From Candidatus Saccharibacteria bacterium UBA3723 (GTDB taxonomy: Bacteria > Patescibacteriota > Saccharimonadia > Saccharimonadales > Saccharimonadaceae): a DNA stretch of 64,000 nt. Below, piece by piece: positions 36,026-44,917 of the stretch. The notes beneath the pieces were generated by a model that was not told the DNA's origin, did no database searches, and saw only the letters and a list, made by a program, of their open reading frames with translations. The position numbers and the translations under genes were made by a program. The stretch's first letter is position 1; every line of letters starts with the position of its first letter. The DNA lies in contig DFHM01000007.1 in NCBI GenBank assembly GCA_002371895.1, positions 12,099 through 76,098 of the forward strand, given 5' to 3'.

Positions 36026-36078
36026 GTCGCGCGTTTACGTGATCTTGCCGCAGATGGTATTATAAAAGCGTAAGAGAA

Positions 36079-37335
36079 ATGAGAAAACTGAGCGATATAT
36101 TTTTGAAGATATCGGCGCTTGCGCTAATAAGTCTGTTTTTGTCGCTCGTCATACCAAACGGCTCTGCTAGCGCAATAGGATACAAAAACTGGCCTCAAGA
36201 ATACAAAAGCTCGTGGAAAATAAAGACGCTGAGCTCGTCGGATTTGCAGTTGGTTGCAAAGTATTATCCAAGTAGCAGTGGAAATAGCTCTCACTGTCCT
36301 GGGCGCAATAACGGCGTAGGTACTGTTTGTTATCCGACTACTTACTACGGGCAGGGCGGCATCATTACAAAAAACTATTTTGCTTTCTCTGTTTTTAAGG
36401 GCGATAGTAGCAATAATTATATTTATTTTGCCGACCGAAAATCTCCATATAAAGTAAAGAAGACCATCAGCGGCAACTGGGGTCATATGAATTCTTTCTA
36501 CTATAGCTGGGATACCAATGTCTTCAAAGTTGACGAGGATAACAGATGTTATAGTGGCGTTAACGGCGAAAAAGTGGGCTGCAAAAATGAGGGCGCAAAA
36601 GCCTGGAGCGGCATGGGACATGGTCTAACCTGGCAGGGGCGTGCACAGTTTAACGGATATGTGGCACTGGCAGTCTGGGACTGCAATTGTAGCGACTTCG
36701 GCCAAAAATGGGGTTATCGCGAAAACGAAAACGCCGTATTCATTTACAAGACAAATAGTCAAAATATTTACAAGACATTACACATACCAAAGACGGTTGT
36801 CGACGGAGAAATAGAAGACGTATCGTTTGACTCGAACGGTGACCTGTATATTTTCTACAATGGGCACAACCCATATACGCTAAGCTTCTATAAAGTCAAA
36901 GGTAGCCTTATCTCTAAAGACCTCGGTAATGTCGGGGAAGACAAAAATGGCGGCAACGGCGGCAACGGGGGTAGCGGCGGCGGTAGTGGCGGTAGCGGCG
37001 GCTCCAGTGATGTTGTAAAAGAACAGGAAAATCGCGCCTGTACTACGCTCTTGCCGGATGCTTGGTGCAACGGCGGCACAAAAGGTGACGGCATCTTTAA
37101 TATGATTAAACTCGCCGTAAATGTGATGGCTTTGGGTATCACGGTATTATCAACAATTGGAATTATTATCTCCGGCGTAATGATAGTGACGGCGCGTGAT
37201 AATGTCGGCCAAGTTGCGGCTGCCAAGAACAGAATATACAACATCGTAATAGGTCTTACTCTCTGGGGAATTCTTGCTATCGGAATAAACTTAATATTGC
37301 CTGGTGGCGGAGAAATCTTGCCTGGGTTATTTTGA
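36079..37335 (+). CDS. Exported protein with VirB2/TrbC-like C-terminal pilin module
   Basis: A signal peptide (cleavage near SASA, residue 30) leads into an extracellular domain of about 260 residues rich in Gly, Tyr, Trp and Cys. A Gly/Ser linker (GGNGGNGGSGGGSGGSGGS) follows. The last 90 residues hold two hydrophobic helices around VTARDNVGQVAAAKNRIYN, the plan of VirB2/TrbC pilins of type IV secretion systems. I recognise no family for the first domain. VirB2 proteins are normally about 100 aa, so a large appended domain is unusual. It may be a surface-displayed pilin or channel component. Confidence 0.6.
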   Translation: MRKLSDIFLKISALALISLFLSLVIPNGSASAIGYKNWPQEYKSSWKIKTLSSSDLQLVAKYYPSSSGNSSHCPGRNNGVGTVCYPTTYYGQGGIITKNYFAFSVFKGDSSNNYIYFADRKSPYKVKKTISGNWGHMNSFYYSWDTNVFKVDEDNRCYSGVNGEKVGCKNEGAKAWSGMGHGLTWQGRAQFNGYVALAVWDCNCSDFGQKWGYRENENAVFIYKTNSQNIYKTLHIPKTVVDGEIEDVSFDSNGDLYIFYNGHNPYTLSFYKVKGSLISKDLGNVGEDKNGGNGGNGGSGGGSGGSGGSSDVVKEQENRACTTLLPDAWCNGGTKGDGIFNMIKLAVNVMALGITVLSTIGIIISGVMIVTARDNVGQVAAAKNRIYNIVIGLTLWGILAIGINLILPGGGEILPGLF

Positions 37336-37346
37336 TGGAGTAGTAG

Positions 37347-37820
37347 ATGTTTAATTGGCAATCAGTAAACAATGATGGACGCTCGAAATCGAAGACGGTG
37401 TCGGTAGTAGTGCTACTAGTTGGAATTGTCATAGTTGCATCAATTCTCCTTTTTGTGGCCTCGCTCGTACGTTCGAAAAAAGTAGCAACTATCGATCTTG
37501 GTTGCGGCAGAAAATGGGATGTTGTTTCGTATGATGAAGAAGTCATAAAGATTGCCAGTTCAAAATATGATGAAGTTACCAAGTGTCAGACCTACACAAT
37601 TGAATCTGTGAGCGATAACGCCACAGTAATCACGTTCTCTAGCGGCGTCCAAGGCGACAAGGAAACCCGCTTCTTTTACGTTAGTGTTGAGGACGTTGGC
37701 ATAGAGGTTAATGAAAAAGATGGTGGCTCATCCGAAAACCGGAGTCATAGGTACGACGAATACATAGATATGGGTACTTATGATGGGGAAGAACACGAGG
37801 GTCTACACGACGGCTATTGA
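37347..37820 (+). CDS. Single-helix membrane protein of unknown function
   Basis: A 157-aa protein with one membrane helix (about residues 18-42), an outer beta-rich domain with two cysteines (LGCGRKWD, TKCQTYT) and an acidic C-terminus (HRYDEYIDMGTYDGEEHE). It begins 11 nt after the VirB2-tail gene and is probably co-transcribed with it. No family is recognised. Accessory role in the same export or surface system is inferred from position. Confidence 0.6.
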   Translation: MFNWQSVNNDGRSKSKTVSVVVLLVGIVIVASILLFVASLVRSKKVATIDLGCGRKWDVVSYDEEVIKIASSKYDEVTKCQTYTIESVSDNATVITFSSGVQGDKETRFFYVSVEDVGIEVNEKDGGSSENRSHRYDEYIDMGTYDGEEHEGLHDGY

Positions 37821-37980
37821 CAATTTCTTAAAAGTATGATAATATAGATAACGCATCAGCAAAAAGAGCTCATGTGTTCTTTTTAAGAAATTGGTTTCAC
37901 TGCAGGGATTGTCATCTCAATCCCGCCCATTCTCATGGAAGCATCTTGCCATCACCGCAAAGAAGCGGTTAGGAGTGAAC
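37817..37980 (+). promoter_or_regulatory. Consensus promoter and structured leader of the 37.98 kb gene
   Basis: TTGACA (37817-37822), a 17-nt spacer and TAATAT (37840-37845). The leader of about 130 nt holds three hairpins: AAAAAGA / TCTTTTT (37861-37884), GGGATTG / CAATCCC (37905-37924) and CCGC / GCGG (37955-37968) just before AGGAG. The first is terminator-like, so attenuation is possible. No known riboswitch is recognised. Confidence 0.55.
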
Positions 37981-38253
37981 GTGATAAACGTTTTTGATCA
38001 TAGAGTCAGAGAGTTCAACCTCTCCGGCACATTCGTCGCACGCAGTTCCGTAATTGGCTGTACACTTTCCAATGACATGATTCTGCCGAAAGGCTCCAAA
38101 ATCATGTATTGTGAGAACTACAATGATGTAAGTGATGGAAATGGTTACTCCGTCGTCGACGTGAGTGGATCATATGTTGAGGAATTCTCCGAATTTTTCA
38201 CCATCTTGACTCCCAAGGACACCATTTACTTCATTGCCAAGAGACGCTATTAG
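37981..38253 (+). CDS. Small protein of unknown function, 90 aa
   Basis: I start at GTG 37981 because AGGAG lies five bases before it; the frame is open further upstream but would then include the leader hairpins. The product is mainly beta by inspection (VIGCTLSNDMILPKGSKIMYC, then VVDVSGSYVEEFSEFFTI) with no signal peptide, membrane helix or known motif. It has its own consensus promoter and terminator and sits beside tRNA-Val, like a small acquired gene. Confidence 0.55.
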   Translation: MINVFDHRVREFNLSGTFVARSSVIGCTLSNDMILPKGSKIMYCENYNDVSDGNGYSVVDVSGSYVEEFSEFFTILTPKDTIYFIAKRRY

Positions 38254-38277
38254 CGTCACTTTAACCAACTTCTTCCA

Positions 38278-38301
38278 CAGGCTCCTCCGGGAGCCTTTTT
38301 C
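38278..38301 (+). terminator. Terminator after the 37.98 kb gene
   Basis: A 7-bp AGGCTCC / GGAGCCT stem with loop TCCG and a T tail. Confidence 0.85.
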
Positions 38302-38342
38302 CTACCCAAAAAAATACCCTTGCGGGCATTGTTTATTCTGGA

Positions 38343-38419
38343 TGGTGGATCTTACTGGGCTCGAACCAGTGACCTTACGAATGTGAATCGTACGCTCTAG
38401 CCAACTGAGCTAAAGATCC
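38343..38419 (-). tRNA. tRNA-Val (CAC)
   Basis: A 77-nt gene with a GGATCTT / AAGATCC acceptor stem, a TTCACAT anticodon loop, a GGTTCGAGCC T-arm and encoded CCA. It reads GUG. Confidence 0.92.
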
Positions 38420-38478
38420 ATGTCAAGATTATACCACGCCACGGCGTAACGGAAAGCCGCGAAACCCACCAAACGCTA

Positions 38479-38561
38479 TTGCATTTGCGTACTGCTTATG
38501 CTATAAATAGGGCATATATTAACGGGCGAAAGCCCAAAAATAAAAAGGTCAAAACAAAAAT
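38479..38561 (+). promoter_or_regulatory. Promoter and leader of the sortase-pilus operon
   Basis: TTGCAT (38479-38484), a 17-nt spacer ending TGC, and TATAAA (38502-38507). The leader contains a GGGC-GAAA-GCCC tetraloop hairpin. Only a weak AGGT lies before the ATG. Confidence 0.6.
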
Positions 38562-39725
38562 ATGAAGGTCAAGAGAGCAGTAAGCATGTTTCTTGCTGGC
38601 GCACTTTGTGTTTTGTCGGTGTTGGTCCCATCGGCGGATGCAAATGCGGCGTCTGTAACAATCGCAAAATCAACAACAACGGACGATAATACTACCGCCC
38701 CGATAAGAAGAAGAATTAAAAACTTAAGTGCTGGCACGACAGTCAACGCTATATTCGATTACGAGATTATACCAGACGTCAAAAACCCGGCTGGCGCACT
38801 CAATGAGCCAACCTCGGTTCAAATCACATTTAATGACGTAGTCGCATCGAGTAGTGAAGATTCTGCGGAAGTAATAGCGGAAGCTTATGGTGTCGTAGAT
38901 TTCACGGGCACAACATACACCACCCCTGGTGATTATTTCTATAACATCATCGAGGTTTCTTCTAATAACTCTAGCTATGAAGTTGATGAATACTCTTCAT
39001 ACAACTTAATGGTTTCCGTCCGTAACAAGATGGAGGAGGTTGACGGTACCGAATTTGCATCTGGTGATTTGGAAGCAACAATTCTCCAAACAGTCGAAAA
39101 TAAAAACACTGGCGAAAAGGACGTAGAGGCACTCTTCGGCGCGCAGGAAACTTCTCGTACGATGTTCCACATTTCGACTGGCGTCGGTGGCAACGCTGGT
39201 GATCTAGATCACTGCTTCACCTACAAACTAGAAATCATGGAGGGCGCTGGCCTCACAAACGGAGATACTATTGATATCGATTACGATGAAGCTGGCGTAG
39301 GCCTCTGCGATTCCACTGCAACCATCGCAACAGTGGGCGGCTCCACCTATATCTACCTCAAACATCATCAGCAGGCATTTGTTGGTATTGATACATATTC
39401 CAATATGCTCGAGCTCCCTATCGGTACAAAATACCGCGTTACTAACGAAGGCGACGACGAATATGCAGTTTCTCTAAACAGATACAGTGGTGGCATGGGT
39501 GAAGTTATCGACTTCGAGGAAGGCGAAACTCGTACGACTGGCATCGTAGAAATTACCATGGCAATCGACGATCAGGGTGCAATTTTTAACCACTCCAAGA
39601 CCATGGGTGTCCTTACTGGTGTATCTCTCAAATCTCTCCCATACATCGTCGCAGGCATCATCTCTGCAGTAGGTATTTTCCTAGCCACAAAAGGCTTCAT
39701 TAACGTAAAGGCTAAAAGGAGCTAA
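38562..39725 (+). CDS. FctA/Spy0128-like sortase-assembled pilin 1
   Basis: A signal peptide (cleavage near ANA, residue 29) is followed by beta domains with the pilin isopeptide-linkage pattern: DYEIIPDVKNPAG, GDYFYNIIEVSS (likely catalytic Glu) and YNLMVSVRN (likely Asn partner). The C-terminus has GVLTGVSLKSLPYIVAGII, a hydrophobic helix and basic residues. This matches the noncanonical sorting signal EVPTG-plus-PYI of streptococcal M1 pilin FctA rather than LPxTG. It is first in a pilin-pilin-SipA-sortase operon. Confidence 0.8.
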   Translation: MKVKRAVSMFLAGALCVLSVLVPSADANAASVTIAKSTTTDDNTTAPIRRRIKNLSAGTTVNAIFDYEIIPDVKNPAGALNEPTSVQITFNDVVASSSEDSAEVIAEAYGVVDFTGTTYTTPGDYFYNIIEVSSNNSSYEVDEYSSYNLMVSVRNKMEEVDGTEFASGDLEATILQTVENKNTGEKDVEALFGAQETSRTMFHISTGVGGNAGDLDHCFTYKLEIMEGAGLTNGDTIDIDYDEAGVGLCDSTATIATVGGSTYIYLKHHQQAFVGIDTYSNMLELPIGTKYRVTNEGDDEYAVSLNRYSGGMGEVIDFEEGETRTTGIVEITMAIDDQGAIFNHSKTMGVLTGVSLKSLPYIVAGIISAVGIFLATKGFINVKAKRS

Positions 39726-39726
39726 T

Positions 39727-40896
39727 ATGAAAGCAGGCAAATTATTAACTTTAACCTTTGGCGCTGTATTAGCTGTCTCTAGCCTCATTACGCCATACGC
39801 TAGCGCCATGACCTTCGGCGAAGATTTCGATTTCGAAGATGAAAACGGCGTCCCGTTCAGCACTGTTATTGGCGGCACCACAAAGGTATCTTTCAAACGT
39901 ATTATCAAGGGCGTCTCTGGGACATCAAATGTAGATGTAGATTTCATCTATTCCATTACTCCTGGCGCGAACAACCCAGCTGGTTCTACGGATGCACCAT
40001 TTTCGGCTGTAGTAGAATTCAACGATGTGACACCAACATACGATGAGGCGACCGGCCAATCTGTCGCAATTGCTACTGGCGAAATCGATTTTGCTGGAAC
40101 ATATTATGAGCGCCCAGGCGACTATGAATACATCATTCGTGAAGCATCTTCGACGAACGAAGCTTATGAATTGGACAGTAACAGCTATACGGCCGTAGTC
40201 TCCGTACGCAACTTTGATGACGGTACCGGTGTCTATATTCCTGGCGGCAAAAACTGGCTTCAGGGTACAGTTGTACAGGGTATGGTAAACAACCTTACTG
40301 GCGAGAAGGAGGATGACCCAACTTTCGGCAACAATGTTACCGAAAAGGGCATGATTGAACTCCTCTCTCAAGAAAGAGGTAATGCGGCAGATGCAGAAAT
40401 TTGCTTCGAATATACGCTAAACATTCCGTCCCAGCCAGGTGTAACTACTAATGATATGGTCTTCAATATTGGCTACCAGACCGCGCAGGAATCTGACGGC
40501 ACTGATATTCCTTATTGCGAAGGCAACCCAACTACCGCGAATGTCGGCACGAATACAAAAATCTATCTTAAGCACTGGCAGACTGCATTTATTGGCCAAG
40601 TCGCCAATGGTGCAAACCAGCTCCCAGCCGGCATGAAGTACACTATTACTCAGGCCGCCGTAGATGGCTATCAGACTTCCTGGAATGGTCAGAATGGACT
40701 TGGGGCATTAGCAACGCATAACAGCCTCACTACCGGTGAGCAAACTGTAGCTGCGGGTCGCAATGAGATTAGCTTCGAGAACGTCAAAAACGCAGCTGTC
40801 TTTACTGGCGTAGTCCTTGGCGCACTTCCATATATTATCGCAGGCGTCATCGCTGGTATCGGTGTAGCAGTAGTAATCTTCATCAAGAAGCATTAA
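39727..40896 (+). CDS. FctA/Spy0128-like sortase-assembled pilin 2
   Basis: A paralogue of the preceding pilin, starting one base after its stop. It has a signal peptide (cleavage near ASA, residue 27), an isopeptide-type domain (FKRIIKGVSG with a candidate Lys, DYEYIIREASS with the Glu, YTAVVSVRN with the Asn) and a C-terminal AVFTGVVLGALPYIIAGVI signal with a final KKH. One paralogue may be shaft and the other base or tip, but which is which cannot be read from sequence. Confidence 0.8.
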   Translation: MKAGKLLTLTFGAVLAVSSLITPYASAMTFGEDFDFEDENGVPFSTVIGGTTKVSFKRIIKGVSGTSNVDVDFIYSITPGANNPAGSTDAPFSAVVEFNDVTPTYDEATGQSVAIATGEIDFAGTYYERPGDYEYIIREASSTNEAYELDSNSYTAVVSVRNFDDGTGVYIPGGKNWLQGTVVQGMVNNLTGEKEDDPTFGNNVTEKGMIELLSQERGNAADAEICFEYTLNIPSQPGVTTNDMVFNIGYQTAQESDGTDIPYCEGNPTTANVGTNTKIYLKHWQTAFIGQVANGANQLPAGMKYTITQAAVDGYQTSWNGQNGLGALATHNSLTTGEQTVAAGRNEISFENVKNAAVFTGVVLGALPYIIAGVIAGIGVAVVIFIKKH

Positions 40897-40913
40897 AAGG
40901 AATTTCTTAAATA

Positions 40914-41417
40914 ATGAAGGCAATCGTAGACGAAAAACGCGCTTGGCTATATCTTTGCGCAAAAATCGTCGCGATTGTCTTCATTTTGTGGTTATTATTC
41001 GGTGTATTTTTTGGCATCCGTCGCTACGTGGGAATTTCGATGACCCCATATATCGCAGACGGAGATTTACTCTTTTATACGCGTCTAGATCGCGACTACA
41101 AATCGGATGATGTCGTGCTATACAAGAAAGACGGGAAGTCTTATCTGGCGCGCATCGTCGCATTGCCGAACGAAACTGTCCGTGCGAGTAAGGATGGTTT
41201 TCTCTACGTAAATAACGAGCAGGCAACCGACGATTCAGTTTGTAATGACGATATTGAAATCAACAATATCAACTCAACTTTTAGTAAGCAGCCTTTTGGC
41301 TACTTCTTATTAAATGACAATACGGACGATGCTGAAGATTCACGCACCTTCGGTCGTATCGAGGAGAGCGACATCTACGGCAAAGTCATCACGATTATTC
41401 GCACGAGGAGGCCATAA
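40914..41417 (+). CDS. SipA-like signal peptidase homologue of the pilus locus
   Basis: A member of the S26 signal peptidase I family with an N-terminal helix (about residues 14-37), GISMTPYIADGDLL (box with the nucleophile Ser) and YLARIVALPNE. In catalytic enzymes the Lys of the dyad lies at the YxKR position; here Ala occupies it. In streptococcal M1 pilus loci SipA is likewise catalytically impaired and acts in pilus assembly. It lies between the pilins and the sortase, as in that system. A working peptidase with another base cannot be excluded. Confidence 0.75.
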   Translation: MKAIVDEKRAWLYLCAKIVAIVFILWLLFGVFFGIRRYVGISMTPYIADGDLLFYTRLDRDYKSDDVVLYKKDGKSYLARIVALPNETVRASKDGFLYVNNEQATDDSVCNDDIEINNINSTFSKQPFGYFLLNDNTDDAEDSRTFGRIEESDIYGKVITIIRTRRP

Positions 41418-41419
41418 CG

Positions 41420-42187
41420 ATGAGCAAGGCTTCAAGTTATCGCACCTCGGCGAAGATTCGTTCAGTTCTAGAAGTTACCGTAAACGCTCTTGCGTTTTCT
41501 ATCTTCATTTTTATCGCACTTATTTGTATTTATGGCATTTTCGACATGCAGCAGGTTGAAACCAGTAGCGTCCTAGATAGCGACCTCAAGTCCCTCACTC
41601 CAGATAAAACAGATGACAGCATGCTCTCTATTGAGGAATTGCAAAAAATCAATCCAGACATCCAGGGCTGGCTCACGATCGATGGCACGAACATAGATTT
41701 TCCGGTAGTTCATACCACCAACAACTCCAAATATCTCTCGCGTAATTACAAAAATGAGTATTCCGTCACCGGCGCAGCCTTCATGGACTACCAAAACACC
41801 CCGTTTACTGATGATTATTCGGTCATTTATGGCCACCGCGCTACTAGAAAAGTCATGTTTTCCGAGATTACATCCTACAAAGAGCAGGAATACTTTGACG
41901 CTCACCGTACCGGAACTCTCTATACGCCAGACGAAGTATACGACCTCAAGGCTATCGGTTTCGCTATCATTAACGCCACCTCTTGGCATTATTACGACAT
42001 CAACCGCATCAAGAATGGCCGCAATAACGACATTATTAGTTACATCAAGACCGATGGCCATATTGTCGCCACGGATGATTATAAAACGGATAAGCTCCTC
42101 CTCCTATCTACCTGCGATAAAGACTCCAAACACTACCGCAACATCCTCCTCTTGTCCATGACTGTTCGCGGCTCGACAGACAACTGA
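41420..42187 (+). CDS. Class B-type sortase, probably pilus-polymerising
   Basis: An N-terminal membrane helix (about residues 20-42) precedes the sortase barrel. The catalytic His lies in YGHRATRK, the Cys in LLLSTCDKDS and the Arg a few residues on (HYRNILL). The Cys-to-Arg region and the SrtB-like start NPDIQGWLTIDGTNIDFPVV fit class B. In group A Streptococcus M1 a class B-type sortase (SrtC1) polymerises FctA pilins, matching this gene order. The Shine-Dalgarno site AGGAGG overlaps the end of the SipA-like gene. Confidence 0.88.
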   Translation: MSKASSYRTSAKIRSVLEVTVNALAFSIFIFIALICIYGIFDMQQVETSSVLDSDLKSLTPDKTDDSMLSIEELQKINPDIQGWLTIDGTNIDFPVVHTTNNSKYLSRNYKNEYSVTGAAFMDYQNTPFTDDYSVIYGHRATRKVMFSEITSYKEQEYFDAHRTGTLYTPDEVYDLKAIGFAIINATSWHYYDINRIKNGRNNDIISYIKTDGHIVATDDYKTDKLLLLSTCDKDSKHYRNILLLSMTVRGSTDN

Positions 42188-42208
42188 TAAGATGTTAAAA
42201 TATAACTA

Positions 42209-43237
42209 ATGAATCCAAATATAGACCTAGAGGCGCTCGAAAAAGAGCGTCAAGAGATAACAGACTTCTTAAGTCAGCCAAACGCCTATGCTGACGCCAA
42301 TTTTGCTGCAAAAAACCGTCGCCTTCAAGAACTAGAGGAGCTCATTACGCTTGGCAAAAAGCGTATCCAGCTCCAAAACGACATCAAAGAGGCAGAAAAC
42401 GACCCAGAACTCGCCGAAATGAAGCCAGATCTCGAAAATGAGCTTTCCGAAACAGAGAAGAGACTCACCGAAATGCTTATCCCACGCGACCCTAATGACG
42501 ACAAGCCTGCCATCATCGAAATCCGTGCCGGTGCTGGCGGTGACGAAGCTAGCTTATTTGCTGGCGACCTATACCGCATGTATCTCCGTTACGCAGAAAC
42601 TCATGGCCTCAAGACCGAACTTCAGTCCGAATCTGTTAATGACGCTGGTGGCTACAAGGAAGTAATCTTCCGCGTATCTGGTGACCAACCTTATGGCAAG
42701 CTCAAGTTCGAAGGTGGCGTTCATCGCGTCCAGCGCATCCCAGTTACCGAATCACAGGGGCGCATTCATACTAGTACCGCGACCGTAGCTGTCCTCCCAG
42801 AGGCAGAAGAACATGATCTCGAAATCAACCCAGAAGATCTCCGTATCGATATCTATCGTTCTGGTGGCCACGGCGGCCAGGGCGTCAATACTACCGACTC
42901 CGCTGTCCGCATCACGCACTTGCCGACTGGCCTCGTCGTTGCCATGCAAGACGAGCGCTCCCAACAACAAAACCGCATCAAGGCTATGACGGTTCTTCGC
43001 AGTCGCCTTCTAGAGCGCAAGATTGCTGAGGACCGCGCCAACGCATCTGACGCACGCAAATCTCTCATCGGTACCGGTGACCGCTCCGAAAAAATTCGCA
43101 CTTACAACTTCCCGCAGGACCGCATTACTGACCATCGCATCCATTACAGCCGCAGCAACATCTCCGCCGCAATGAATGGCGATATCGAAGATATAATCGA
43201 GGCGCTTCAAGCTCATGAACGTGAGCTCTTGGCTTAA
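42209..43237 (+). CDS. prfA: Peptide chain release factor 1
   Basis: RF1 terminates translation at UAA and UAG. The catalytic GGQ is in [17 protein letters not shown], and the tripeptide-type recognition segment is [14 protein letters not shown]. The N-terminal helical domain and [20 protein letters not shown] are typical; 342 aa is normal. TAAAAT at 42196-42201 ends 7 nt before ATG (leaderless type). Genes in the window also end in TGA, so RF2 must be encoded elsewhere. prmC starts inside its 3' end. Confidence 0.96.
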   Translation: MNPNIDLEALEKERQEITDFLSQPNAYADANFAAKNRRLQELEELITLGKKRIQLQNDIKEAENDPELAEMKPDLENELSETEKRLTEMLIPRDPNDDKPAIIEIRAGAGGDEASLFAGDLYRMYLRYAETHGLKTELQSESVNDAGGYKEVIFRVSGDQPYGKLKFEGGVHRVQRIPVTESQGRIHTSTATVAVLPEAEEHDLEINPEDLRIDIYRSGGHGGQGVNTTDSAVRITHLPTGLVVAMQDERSQQQNRIKAMTVLRSRLLERKIAEDRANASDARKSLIGTGDRSEKIRTYNFPQDRITDHRIHYSRSNISAAMNGDIEDIIEALQAHERELLA

Positions 43238-43991
43238 AGAATCTCCTATCGACCATCTAGATAGCGAGCTTATTGTTGCTTTTGTTCTCGGCAAGGACCG
43301 CACTTTTGTGCACGCCCACCCAGAATACGTTTTTACAGAGGTAGAACTCGCAAAAATCCAGGATTTTGCCACTCGTCGCGGAGCAGGGGAGCCTCTCGCC
43401 TATATTTTGGGCACCAAGGAGTTTTATGGCCGCAATTTCCGCGTCACTAGGGATACTCTCATCCCGCGCCCAGAGACTGAGGCACTTATCGACCTCGCGA
43501 AAACCCTAAATGCGCAAAAAATCCTCGACGTCGGGACGGGAAGTGGTTGTATTGCAATTACTCTAGCGCTAGAAATGCCGCAAGCAGAGATAGAAGCCGT
43601 AGATATTTCGCCAAAAGCTCTCGAAATCGCTCAAGAAAACGCCAAAAATCTCGGCGCAAAGGTCAAATTTTACCAGTCCGACCTATTAGAAAATACCGGA
43701 AAATACGACATCATCGTTGCAAATCTCCCTTATGTAGACAAAAACTGGGACTGGCTCGGCCCAGAATTAGATTACGAACCAGAAACCGCTCTCTATGCCG
43801 ATGATGGCGGGCTGGAGCTAATCAAAAAGCTCATCAACCAAGCTCCTCAGCATTTAAATCACGATGGCTATCTCCTCTTGGAGGCGGATCGCAGCCAGCA
43901 TGAAAAAATCGCCAGCTATGCTAGCGATTATTTCGATATCTTATCTAATCCTAACGACCAGACCTTGGCGTTATGCCTGTGCCTCCGGTAA
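43215..43991 (+). CDS. prmC: Release factor glutamine methyltransferase
   Basis: PrmC methylates the Gln of the GGQ motif in release factors. The SAM-binding motif is [14 protein letters not shown]. The substrate motif is NLPYV rather than the usual NPPY. The N-terminal helical domain precedes the Rossmann fold. The start overlaps prfA by 23 nt, a tight functional pairing with its substrate gene. The last 41 nt overlap a convergent gene. Confidence 0.92.
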   Translation: MNVSSWLKESPIDHLDSELIVAFVLGKDRTFVHAHPEYVFTEVELAKIQDFATRRGAGEPLAYILGTKEFYGRNFRVTRDTLIPRPETEALIDLAKTLNAQKILDVGTGSGCIAITLALEMPQAEIEAVDISPKALEIAQENAKNLGAKVKFYQSDLLENTGKYDIIVANLPYVDKNWDWLGPELDYEPETALYADDGGLELIKKLINQAPQHLNHDGYLLLEADRSQHEKIASYASDYFDILSNPNDQTLALCLCLR

Positions 43992-44517
43992 ACTTCTTTG
44001 GTCCACCCTCAAAAGTCCTTACGCCACCAGCAAATCTATCAATCTGTGCAGCGCGATGCTCAGCCTGTGCCATCCTATTATCTCTAAGTTCTGCGGCAGA
44101 CATGCGACCAAAACCGCGGGTTTTTGATACCTCTTTTGCGCCATTTACCCCTCTGGCAGCGCGGTCATATTTGCGAATACCGCCAGCGTTAAGCTTGGAG
44201 TTCATCTCTTGTCGCGCGAGATAAACGTCGTCTCCACCCGCATCATGAATGGCCTTTTGCGCGTCCGCGAGTGCTTTCTCCTCTACAGACATCGCTTTTG
44301 GCATAAAATTCCTCTGTTGCGCAACCGACGCCTGTCTATAAGCTTGAATGTTTTGACGGTTCTTTTCTAGTTCAACACGATCCTCAAAACTCTGGTTTGC
44401 CCCCTGTGCAACCCCTAAATATCCGCCATTTTGCGCATCCGCATAGCCAGTACTATGCACAACATCCGCAGAGGTGGTCTTGGTGATTCTCTGGATAAGC
44501 TTAGAATTCAGTGCCAT
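43951..44517 (-). CDS. Unknown basic, glycine-rich-tailed protein
   Basis: A 188-aa hydrophilic protein without membrane helix or signal peptide. It is Gln/Ala/Arg-rich, has a helical centre (SVEEKALADAQKAIHDAGGDD) and ends in [18 protein letters not shown], which resembles a flexible basic tail. On the minus strand TATAAT (44531-44526) ends 8 nt before ATG, supporting expression. Its 3' end overlaps prmC by 41 nt on the opposite strand. No family is recognised. Confidence 0.65.
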   Translation of the reverse strand: MALNSKLIQRITKTTSADVVHSTGYADAQNGGYLGVAQGANQSFEDRVELEKNRQNIQAYRQASVAQQRNFMPKAMSVEEKALADAQKAIHDAGGDDVYLARQEMNSKLNAGGIRKYDRAARGVNGAKEVSKTRGFGRMSAAELRDNRMAQAEHRAAQIDRFAGGVRTFEGGPKKFTGGTGITPRSGR

Positions 44518-44607
44518 ATGGCCTCATTATAACACCCAAATTACCCCTGTTCAAAATGTTTATGTATAACATATTTTTCGCTAATGGTAAATTATATCAA
44601 AATGGTA

Positions 44608-44636
44608 TTGACAAAAATCAAAATCTTTGATATAAT
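44608..44636 (+). promoter_or_regulatory. Perfect consensus promoter of the 44.9-46.6 kb cassette
   Basis: TTGACA (44608-44613), exactly 17 nt, TATAAT (44631-44636). This is the strongest promoter match in the window. A second possible promoter (TTAACA, 18 nt, TATAAT at 44711-44716) lies inside the leader. Confidence 0.75.
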
Positions 44637-44642
44637 AAGTCC

Positions 44643-44917
44643 AGCTAATTGCAAGACTGCGAAAGGCCTCAGCAAGAAGCGCAAAGTTAACAAATCAGAT
44701 CATTACTGCGTATAATCAATGTACGCAGTAGGAAGAAGGTTGGTTGTAAAACAGCAACCCCGGTATTTTACGTCCCCGCCGGTAAAAAGGGGCTTAATCA
44801 TATATAGCGCTTCGGCGCACCCAGTCGAATAGTCCGTGAACTACACTGCAAGTCCTGTCACGGCAGGCAAATATATGAAAGGGCCCCACAAGAAAGGTGG
44901 GGTAATAGGTGAATACC
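44643..44917 (+). ncRNA. Long structured leader or ncRNA of unknown family
   Basis: About 275 nt from the predicted start to the ATG contain stacked hairpins: TACTGCGTA / TACGCAGTA (44704-44730), GGTTG / CAACC (44741-44758), CCCC / GGGG (44758-44802), a GCGC-TTCG-GCGC tetraloop (44807-44818), CCTG / CAGG (44854-44867) and CCCCAC / GTGGGG (44884-44902). The last lies just before AGGTG and could block the ribosome-binding site. It matches no riboswitch, tmRNA, 6S or RNase P consensus I know. Confidence 0.5.

Noticed and set aside
44643..44917. tmRNA, 6S RNA, RNase P RNA or a known riboswitch in the cassette leader
   Set aside because: None of the conserved cores I know for these families could be found; it is reported only as an unassigned structured leader.
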